A stretch of DNA of 19,631 nucleotides, taken from positions 1 to 19,631 of the forward strand of contig UQYK01000035.1 in assembly GCA_900545285.1 (NCBI GenBank), read 5' to 3'. Positions within the stretch are counted from its first letter, which is position 1; each line of letters opens with the position of its first letter. This document shows, in pieces, positions 14,800 to 19,631 of this stretch. The notes beneath the pieces were generated by a model. The model ran no database searches and was not told the origin of the DNA. It saw only the letters and a list, made by a program, of their open reading frames with translations. Origin of the DNA: an uncultured Ruminococcus sp. Its GTDB lineage: Bacteria > Bacillota > Clostridia > Oscillospirales > Ruminococcaceae. The position numbers were made by a program, and so were the translations under genes.

Positions 14800-14821
14800 C
14801 CTGTATCCTTATAAATACGTT

Positions 14822-15982
14822 TTAATTGCTGGTCTGGGTTTCGTTCACTTCGTCAATGTAGTTCTGAATCTGATCGTAGATGGAGTTTACCGATTCTGTC
14901 CACGGCACACCTCTGGAAGCCGCGCGCACGCCGTGTTCGCTGCTGTCCAGCACACTGGTGACATCGGTAGAAATTCCGTTGTAGTAGTCGAATACTGGAT
15001 GTTCCAGCGCCATTTCGTTCATCTTGTTCTTCATATCGATCATTTCGTCTGTCCACTCATAGTCATCCCGGAACTGCTGATCGCTGATCTGCTGTGCGCC
15101 TTCGCTGACCTTGCTGAACCGGAAGCAGTCCATAAATTTGCCTACGCCTTCCGGATTGTGGCCGCCCTTGACGAAGCAGTACGCGTTGACGTTGGTGGGG
15201 ATGTAGTAGGCATCGGCCTTGTCATACTGTGGCACCGGAACGAAGAAGACATCTTCGCCGAATGTCTTGGACCACTGGGATTTCTCCGAGCTGAGCGTCC
15301 ACAGACCGCAGGGGTAGAAGAGAAACTTGCCTTCGCCGATATAATAGTCTCTGGAAGTCCAGCCGTAATCACCCACGCCCAGCGCAATGTAATCGGACTG
15401 CCACAGATCATACATCCAGTTCTGATAGTCCTCAATGGCCTCATTCCGGAGATTGTTGACCAGCTTGCCGTCCTCCAGTCCGACATAGGGCACGCCGGTG
15501 GAAGCAGACAGGCCGGATTCAAAATACCAACTGTCAATGCCGTAGTGCTCATTGGAAGTGTCCACAAAGCTGGACAGCATGTCCTGGAAGGCATCCCAGT
15601 TGCCGCCGTAGAAAAAGTCAATGCCCTCGTCACTGTTAATGGCATTGGCCAGATCATCATACCGGTTTGCATAGGTAGTCTGGTGGAATTCCACCTTTCC
15701 GCCGTACCGTTCCTGGAACACAGCCAGTTCAACCGGTGTGGTTTTTCCGGTGTCGTCTGAGTTAATGTCCCAGTCCGACATCCATTTAATGGTTTTGTTC
15801 TCCAGATCCCCGGTAAGTCGTTCATCTGATTTTGCCAGTTCCTTCAGCTGTTCCCGGGTTTCGGTTGCCATATCTTTTTTCGGGCCGCTGCTCTCCCCTT
15901 CCTTGCTGCCGCATGCCATAAGGGGCGACATCAGCATTGCCGCCAGCAGACAGCTCAGTCCAATCCGTGCATATGATTTCAT
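14822..15982 (-). CDS. Extracellular solute-binding lipoprotein, ABC-transporter type
   Basis: From the ATG at 15982 this is a 386-aa lipoprotein. Its signal peptide (ARIGLSCLLAAMLMSPLMAC) ends in a lipobox with the lipid-bearing Cys at 24, followed by a Gly/Ser/Lys/Glu linker. The mature part has the periplasmic-binding-protein type 2 look of family 1 (sugar-type) binding proteins: IKWMSDWDIN, ELAVFQERYGGKVEF, IDFFYGGNWDAF, EGKFLFYPCGLWTLS, VPVPQYDKADAYYIPTN. Aromatic residues are abundant, fitting a carbohydrate ligand, but the substrate is unknown. The longest frame begins four codons earlier directly behind GGAG, which leaves no spacer, so 15982 is chosen. No permease or ATPase gene lies beside it: it is an orphan with its own promoter and terminator. 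Confidence 0.83.
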   Translation of the reverse strand: MKSYARIGLSCLLAAMLMSPLMACGSKEGESSGPKKDMATETREQLKELAKSDERLTGDLENKTIKWMSDWDINSDDTGKTTPVELAVFQERYGGKVEFHQTTYANRYDDLANAINSDEGIDFFYGGNWDAFQDMLSSFVDTSNEHYGIDSWYFESGLSASTGVPYVGLEDGKLVNNLRNEAIEDYQNWMYDLWQSDYIALGVGDYGWTSRDYYIGEGKFLFYPCGLWTLSSEKSQWSKTFGEDVFFVPVPQYDKADAYYIPTNVNAYCFVKGGHNPEGVGKFMDCFRFSKVSEGAQQISDQQFRDDYEWTDEMIDMKNKMNEMALEHPVFDYYNGISTDVTSVLDSSEHGVRAASRGVPWTESVNSIYDQIQNYIDEVNETQTSN

Positions 15983-16090
15983 GAATCGCACCATCTCCTT
16001 TCAGATCTTTCCCCAGAGCCGGTCTTCGGGATAATTTGTCCCGTGCGCTCTGATTCCGGCACCAAACGTGCTTTCAGAAATTACCTTTTT

Positions 16091-16120
16091 ATTACACCAT
16101 ATCAAAAAGGCTGGATGCAA
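16091..16120 (-). promoter_or_regulatory. Probable promoter of the solute-binding lipoprotein gene
   Basis: On the minus strand TTGCAT (16120-16115), an 18-base spacer and TGTAAT (16096-16091) resemble a sigma-A promoter. The leader would be about 100 bases. Confidence 0.5.
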
Positions 16121-16188
16121 GTCTCATTTTGCACGAGAAAGCAGCTGCTTTTCCGTGGATATTCACAAAAAGAGAACCGGCCTGCCGC

Positions 16189-17043
16189 CTAGCCCAACCC
16201 CTCGGCCTGGGCAAAGGTCATCCCCGGATGGAGCGCCATGTTGAGGGCACACGCCAGCAAATCCCCGGTGTGGTCAATGAGTCGGTCCACATCCCGCGGT
16301 GTCACCATCATATTCGGCCGATTTTCCGGAACGCGCCTGCCGTAGACCTCCTGCACTGCCGTGTGGAGATCCACCACAGTGGGCACGCCCAGGGCAACCA
16401 CTGGCACCCCCAGCGTCCGCTTCGAAAGCTCCGCCCGGTGGTTGGCAACGCCGCTGCCCGGAGAGATGCCGCTGTCGCTCATCTGAATGGTTGTCCCCAG
16501 CCGGGAGAGCGCCGCACACGCCAGGGCATCCACTGCCACCACGGCCTCCGGTTTCACCTGCCGGCACACTGCTTCCAGCAGTTCTGCGGACTCCATGCCC
16601 GTCTGCCCCAGCACACCCCCGGCCAGCACACAGACCGGACGCAGATCCGGGAGATACTGCCTCTCTTCCGCGGAAAGCGCCGTTTGCAGGTGCCGGGTGG
16701 CCAGCACTTTTTCTGCCACACGAGGCCCCAGGGCATCCGGAGTAATCGCACGGTTTCCAAGCCCTGCCACAAAAACGCAGCCCTCCCCGGGGAGAAACGC
16801 CCCCAGCTCCTCCGCCAGTTCCTCCGCCATCTCCTGATAGCGGCTGTGGTTTCGGTTCAGTGCTTCTGCCTCCAGGGTAACATAGCGCCCGGCCGGTTTC
16901 CCGATGGGTGCGCCGCAGATATCGTTTGCAATCCGGATTTCCGTGACGGAAAACGCGGTGCCCCGTGTCTCCTGGGTAATTCCCGGCAGCGCCGGTGCGC
17001 CGGCTGTCCGTTCTACCGCAAGGTCAGTTCGTATGGATTTCAT
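16189..17043 (-). CDS. gpr: Germination protease GPR
   Basis: GPR is the aspartic-type protease (family A25) that degrades small acid-soluble spore proteins in the first minutes of germination. The 284-aa sequence carries the hallmarks RTDLAVER at the N-terminus, FVAGLGNRAITPDALGPRV, GGVLGQTGMESAELL, VVAVDALACAALSRLGTTIQ, SDSGISPGSGVANHR and LGVPVVALGVPTVVDLHTA. The catalytic Asp lies in the VDAL and SDSGI regions. It is shorter than Bacillus GPR (about 370 aa) but all core motifs are intact. GGAGG is 7 bases before the ATG. Its divergence from rpsT is a common Firmicutes arrangement. It implies that the organism makes spores or descends from a spore former. No convincing sporulation promoter was found upstream. 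Confidence 0.95.
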   Translation of the reverse strand: MKSIRTDLAVERTAGAPALPGITQETRGTAFSVTEIRIANDICGAPIGKPAGRYVTLEAEALNRNHSRYQEMAEELAEELGAFLPGEGCVFVAGLGNRAITPDALGPRVAEKVLATRHLQTALSAEERQYLPDLRPVCVLAGGVLGQTGMESAELLEAVCRQVKPEAVVAVDALACAALSRLGTTIQMSDSGISPGSGVANHRAELSKRTLGVPVVALGVPTVVDLHTAVQEVYGRRVPENRPNMMVTPRDVDRLIDHTGDLLACALNMALHPGMTFAQAEGLG

Positions 17044-17118
17044 GAAAGTCCCTCCTGTTTTTGTGCAATATGCTGGCTTTACACGAAAAAATTTCTGCGC
17101 CTTTCCCGAAATTACCTA

Positions 17119-17147
17119 TTGCAATTTTTCGGGGAGTGTGTTATAAT
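17119..17147 (+). promoter_or_regulatory. Promoter of rpsT
   Basis: TTGCAA (17119-17124), a 17-base spacer and TATAAT (17142-17147) form a strong sigma-A promoter with a predicted start near 17154. This leaves a leader of about 185 bases before rpsT. That is long for a ribosomal protein gene, and it contains a GCTG-GTC/GAC-CAGC hairpin near 17163-17194. Confidence 0.8.
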
Positions 17148-17339
17148 GAGGATTAGTCATGGCGCTGTGTCTGATTTTGTCCGGACGCAGCCCCGCATTT
17201 GGTCGTTCCATATGCCAGGGAATTTCCCCCACGAAGGGCAGTACCGTGTCAATGCTGCCAGTAGTGTATGACAATCCATTTCCGGTAATCCGAGGAAATT
17301 TCGCCCAAATATTTTTGATGTTTAAAGGAGATTATGACT

Positions 17340-17600
17340 ATGCCGAATATTCGTTCTGCTAAGAAGCGTGTAAAAGTTATCGCAACCAAGACTGCTGCCA
17401 ACAAGGCTCGCAAGTCCAACCTGAAGACCATGATCAAGAAGGCTGACGTTGCTTGTGCTGCAAATGCAGCAGATAAGGAAGCAGCAGTACGCCTGGCAAT
17501 CAAGCGCGTAGACCAGGCTTGCGCAAAGGGTCTGATGCACAAAAATGCAGCTGCCCGCAAGAAGTCTCAGCTGGCAAAGAAGCTGAACGCAGCAGGCTAA
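17340..17600 (+). CDS. rpsT: 30S ribosomal protein S20
   Basis: This 86-aa basic protein begins MPNIRSAKKRVKV and ends KKSQLAKKLNAAG, as in bacterial S20, which binds 16S rRNA early in assembly of the small subunit. An ATG two codons earlier (17334) is in frame, but it lies only 3 bases behind GGAG. The second ATG at 17340 has 9 bases and gives the standard MPNI start. The gene is transcribed alone, divergent from gpr. Codon use is strongly biased, as in ppdK. It ends with a terminator about 40 bases downstream. Confidence 0.96.
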   Translation: MPNIRSAKKRVKVIATKTAANKARKSNLKTMIKKADVACAANAADKEAAVRLAIKRVDQACAKGLMHKNAAARKKSQLAKKLNAAG

Positions 17601-17639
17601 GCTGTATTTACGGGAACGTAAAATTTTAAAAAAGTGAGA

Positions 17640-17673
17640 AGCACGTACTGGAAGTTTCTGGTATGTGCTTTTT
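17640..17673 (+). terminator. Rho-independent terminator after rpsT
   Basis: AGCACGTAC (17640-17648) pairs with GTATGTGCT (17661-17669), with one G-U pair, followed by four more T (17670-17673). Confidence 0.8.
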
Positions 17674-17737
17674 GTATATTTTGAAAAACGCACAATTTTG
17701 AAGCCGAAATTTCGTGCACTTTTACCCCTCCGATATA

Positions 17738-17766
17738 TTGACAAGTTGTAAACAACATGCTATACT
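17738..17766 (+). promoter_or_regulatory. Consensus promoter of the dockerin gene pair
   Basis: TTGACA (17738-17743), a 17-base spacer and TATACT (17761-17766) give a near-perfect sigma-A promoter. The spacer contains the palindrome GTTGTAAACAAC (17745-17756), a possible operator. Such a strong core promoter usually needs a repressor if expression is conditional. Confidence 0.82.
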
Positions 17767-17772
17767 AAAAAT

Positions 17773-17838
17773 GGAACATAAGGAAAATTTCCAAAATATG
17801 TTCCAATTCGGGCACAGATGTGCAAAGGATCGCATCTG
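17773..17838 (+). promoter_or_regulatory. Structured 5' leader of the first dockerin gene
   Basis: GGAACATA (17773-17780) pairs with TATGTTCC (17797-17804), with a nested GGAAA/TTTCC repeat inside, right at the predicted transcript start. A second hairpin pairs CAGATG (17815-17820) with CATCTG (17833-17838). The leader has no counterpart before the second gene. It may protect the mRNA 5' end or act as a regulatory site. Confidence 0.45.
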
Positions 17839-17851
17839 TTTCCAATTTTAC

Positions 17852-18123
17852 AAGGAGGCAATTTTTATGAAAACAAAACGGACAATTGCAAGTATTCTTG
17901 CCGCAGTGATGGCTTTTTCTGCTCTGCCGATACTCTCTGTAAATGCCGCAGATACCGCTATGCTGGGAGATGTTGACGGAGACGGCGTAATTACCGGACA
18001 CGATTCTGCCCTGGTATCCCGGAGTCTCTATGAGGATTCCTTCGACCTGACCACAGAACAGGCCGCACGGGCAGACATTAACCAGGACGGCGTGGTAGAT
18101 CAGGCAGATGCCGACCAGATTCA
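17852..18123 (+). repeat. Exact 272-base direct repeat, copy 1 (second copy at 18648-18919)
   Basis: From the AAGGAGG ribosome-binding site to most of the dockerin, the two genes are identical base for base at an offset of 796. Upstream of the repeat the sequences are unrelated. Downstream the genes stay aligned but differ at about 46 of 409 positions (counted by eye). Confidence 0.93.
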
Positions 18124-18532
18124 TGCCAGTGAAGTTTATCAGATCGGTGATATTGAACATGTAAATTATGAAGGTTACCATGGCGGCGCTCTTCGGGGTG
18201 CAGAATTTGCGCTGTTCTATTACGGTGTTTCTATGGCAGGCCAGCCGGTAGAAGTTGTTCAGAAAGACCTCGACAATCTGCACTCGTGGACTCATCCCAC
18301 AGTGGAAGGCGTTTTTGAGGATATGCTGGACAATGTAACAGACGATATGCGGCAGGAATGCCAGATCGACCAGGTTACTTTCAACCTGCTGGATGCAAAT
18401 GCTGACGGCGTAGTAGACATAAGTGATTCTTTCGCACTGCTTTGCGCATATTCTTATGAAATGGCTGCACAAGGTTTCTTTTCCACAGAAGGCCGGTATG
18501 ATCTGTATATGGGATGCCGTCCAACTACCTAA
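17867..18532 (+). CDS. Small secreted dockerin protein, copy 1
   Basis: This 221-aa protein has a signal peptide (KTKRTIASILAAVMAFSALP, cleavage probably after VNA at 27). A type I dockerin-like domain (about 31-96) carries two calcium loops, DVDGDGVITGHD (35-46) and DINQDGVVDQAD (70-81). A region of unknown fold follows (97-173) with YGVSMAGQPVEVVQKDLDNL, then a third loop DANADGVVDISD (176-187) with a following helix. No catalytic or carbohydrate-binding module is recognised. The protein probably docks onto a cohesin on a cell-surface scaffold; its job there is unknown. AAGGAGG precedes the ATG at 17867. The open frame extends upstream, but those codons lie in the leader. It is followed by a near-identical copy. 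Confidence 0.85.
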   Translation: MKTKRTIASILAAVMAFSALPILSVNAADTAMLGDVDGDGVITGHDSALVSRSLYEDSFDLTTEQAARADINQDGVVDQADADQIHASEVYQIGDIEHVNYEGYHGGALRGAEFALFYYGVSMAGQPVEVVQKDLDNLHSWTHPTVEGVFEDMLDNVTDDMRQECQIDQVTFNLLDANADGVVDISDSFALLCAYSYEMAAQGFFSTEGRYDLYMGCRPTT

Positions 18533-18610
18533 TTTGTCTGACCTACTATTCAGAAGCCAACGTTGGTGACGCACACCACAATACATTGATCGGTTCTAAA
18601 ATGATAAAAG

Positions 18611-18633
18611 TGATTGAAGCCTGACTTCAATCA
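18611..18633 (+). other. Intergenic hairpin between the dockerin genes
   Basis: TGATTGAAG (18611-18619) pairs perfectly with CTTCAATCA (18625-18633) around a 5-base loop. No T run follows on the plus strand, so it is not a standard terminator. It may be a processing or stabilising element in a two-gene mRNA. No separate promoter for copy 2 was seen in the 130-base gap. Confidence 0.45.
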
Positions 18634-18647
18634 TGCAAAACATATGT

Positions 18648-18919
18648 AAGGAGGCAATTTTTATGAAAACAAAACGGACAATTGCAAGTATTCTTGCCGC
18701 AGTGATGGCTTTTTCTGCTCTGCCGATACTCTCTGTAAATGCCGCAGATACCGCTATGCTGGGAGATGTTGACGGAGACGGCGTAATTACCGGACACGAT
18801 TCTGCCCTGGTATCCCGGAGTCTCTATGAGGATTCCTTCGACCTGACCACAGAACAGGCCGCACGGGCAGACATTAACCAGGACGGCGTGGTAGATCAGG
18901 CAGATGCCGACCAGATTCA
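18648..18919 (+). repeat. Exact 272-base direct repeat, copy 2
   Basis: This is the partner of 17852-18123; the first mismatch is at 18920 (C, against T at 18124). Long identical direct repeats could recombine to delete one gene, leaving a single hybrid dockerin gene. Confidence 0.93.
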
Positions 18920-19328
18920 CGCCAGTGAAGTTTATCAGATCGGTGATATTAAACATGTAAATTATGAAGGTAACTATGGCGGTGCTCTTCTGGGTGCACA
19001 ATTTGCACTGTTTTATTACGGCGTTGCTATGGCAGGACAGCCAGTTGAAGTTGTTCAGAAGGATATCGACAACCTGAACCCGTGGGGGCATCCCACAGTG
19101 GACGGCATTTTTGAGGATATGCTGGACAATGTAACAGACGACATGCGGCAGGAATGCCAGATCGACCAGGTTACCTTCAACCTGCTGGATGCAAATGCTG
19201 ACGGCGTAGTAGATATAAATGATTCTTTCGCACTGCTGTGTGCATATTCTTATGCATTTGTTGACCAGGGCTTCTTCCCCACAGAAGGCCGGTATGATCT
19301 GTATATCGGACGCCGTCCGAATACCTAA
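18663..19328 (+). CDS. Small secreted dockerin protein, copy 2
   Basis: This is a 221-aa paralogue of the gene just upstream, with the same length and no indels. The first 86 residues or so (signal peptide and dockerin) are the same. The later part differs at many positions, for example YEGNYGGALLGAQFALFYYG against YEGYHGGALRGAEFALFYYG, and YAFVDQGFFPTEGRYDLYIG near the end. The third calcium loop is DANADGVVDIND. As in copy 1, no catalytic module is recognised. The ribosome-binding site AAGGAGG is within the identical stretch. It is likely co-transcribed with copy 1, and a strong terminator follows. The differing half suggests that the two proteins have separate partners or ligands while sharing a docking partner. 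Confidence 0.85.
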   Translation: MKTKRTIASILAAVMAFSALPILSVNAADTAMLGDVDGDGVITGHDSALVSRSLYEDSFDLTTEQAARADINQDGVVDQADADQIHASEVYQIGDIKHVNYEGNYGGALLGAQFALFYYGVAMAGQPVEVVQKDIDNLNPWGHPTVDGIFEDMLDNVTDDMRQECQIDQVTFNLLDANADGVVDINDSFALLCAYSYAFVDQGFFPTEGRYDLYIGRRPNT

Positions 19329-19379
19329 TCTGAACGCAACCTGATTTTTGATTAGAACATCTTTTCGCATCTTTGTTTC

Positions 19380-19431
19380 GCGGATGCCTGCGGTTCCACA
19401 CAAGCTGGAATTTGCGGGCATCCGCTTTTTT
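19380..19431 (+). terminator. Rho-independent terminator after the dockerin pair
   Basis: GCGGATGCC (19380-19388) pairs with GGCATCCGC (19417-19425). The inner part (GCGGTTCCA / TGGAATTTGC) extends the stem imperfectly. Six T (19426-19431) follow. Confidence 0.88.
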
Positions 19432-19631
19432 GTGTCAAAAATAGCCTGCGCTTTTTGTGAAAACTGCCGAATTTGAAAAAATCCCTCTCTCGTGCAACAT
19501 TTCGCCCCTCTGAATTGTTTCCCTTATAGATAGAAAAAATACCCCCTCGCAATGGAAAGGAGCGGTTTTTATGAAAGATAGATTTACAATATAAGTGCAA
19601 CACAAAAAAAGAATGACACATAAAGCCACTC
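19432..19631 (+). other. Window end: ribosome-binding site with a seven-codon frame
   Basis: No complete gene is present. GGAAAGGAG lies 8 bases before ATG 19571, which opens the frame MKDRFTI and stops at TAA 19592-19594. A GTG follows immediately (19595) and opens a lysine-rich frame (VQHKKRMTHKAT) that runs off the window. The short frame could be a leader peptide coupled to a gene beyond the edge, or the frame may be broken. No clear promoter is visible. Confidence 0.35.

Noticed and set aside
16139..16188. Terminator after gpr
   Set aside because: Only short palindromes (AAAGCAGCTGCTTT and a GC-rich patch with loops too short) are present; none makes a convincing hairpin plus T run.
17044..17118. 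Sporulation (sigma-F/G) promoter for gpr
   Set aside because: CATATTG is present at a suitable distance, but the -35 match is poor, so no promoter is claimed.
17765..19421. Two long minus-strand open frames (17765-18586 and 18627-19421) similar to each other
   Set aside because: They are the antisense of the duplicated dockerin genes; their mutual similarity only reflects the DNA duplication, and no ribosome-binding site or sensible domain is present.

Overview
The window looks like chromosomal DNA of a Gram-positive anaerobe of the Ruminococcus/Oscillospiraceae type. The reasons are pyruvate phosphate dikinase, secreted proteins carrying a Ruminococcus-style dockerin, clostridial spore genes (gpr, a SleC-like cortex-lytic locus, ricT) and a T-box thrS. 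A cellulosome- or amylosome-building Ruminococcus is the best guess, but the species cannot be fixed from this sequence. No insertion sequence, prophage, CRISPR array, rRNA or tRNA gene was found.

Layout. 1-1283: C-terminal half of ppdK, cut by the window edge. 1284-2058: a non-coding stretch with the ppdK terminator, a strong minus-strand promoter leading to a terminator about 160 nt away with no reading frame between them (candidate small RNA), and a sigma-G-like promoter. 2059-2280: a small DUF378 membrane protein. 2457-5057: a three-gene operon that looks like a SleC-type cortex-lytic enzyme split over separate genes. 5134-6683 (minus): a YkgJ-type cysteine-cluster gene behind ilvE. 6869-9174 (minus): thrS under a threonine T-box with a consensus promoter.

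9228-14702 (minus): a probable long operon with one visible good promoter. In transcription order it encodes a small coiled-coil protein, a small sigma-region-4-like HTH protein, an Orn/Lys/Arg decarboxylase-family enzyme, holB, ricT, an Amidase_3 protein and queH. The decarboxylase-holB-ricT core matches the yaaO...holB-yaaT neighbourhood of Bacillus. 14733-16120 (minus): an orphan solute-binding lipoprotein with its own promoter and terminator. 16189-17043 (minus) and 17119-17673 (plus): gpr and rpsT, divergent as in many Firmicutes. 17738-19431: a tandem pair of 221-aa secreted dockerin proteins behind a consensus promoter and a structured leader. The last 200 bases hold a strong ribosome-binding site in front of a seven-codon frame.

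Two themes stand out. One is spore biology: gpr, the split SleC-like set, ricT, and two promoters resembling sporulation sigma-factor sites. The other is dockerin-based surface assembly. The dockerin pair is identical over 272 bases (ribosome-binding site, signal peptide and most of the dockerin) but about 11 percent different over the remaining 409 coding bases. This points to gene conversion or recent shuffling of a signal-plus-dockerin cassette.
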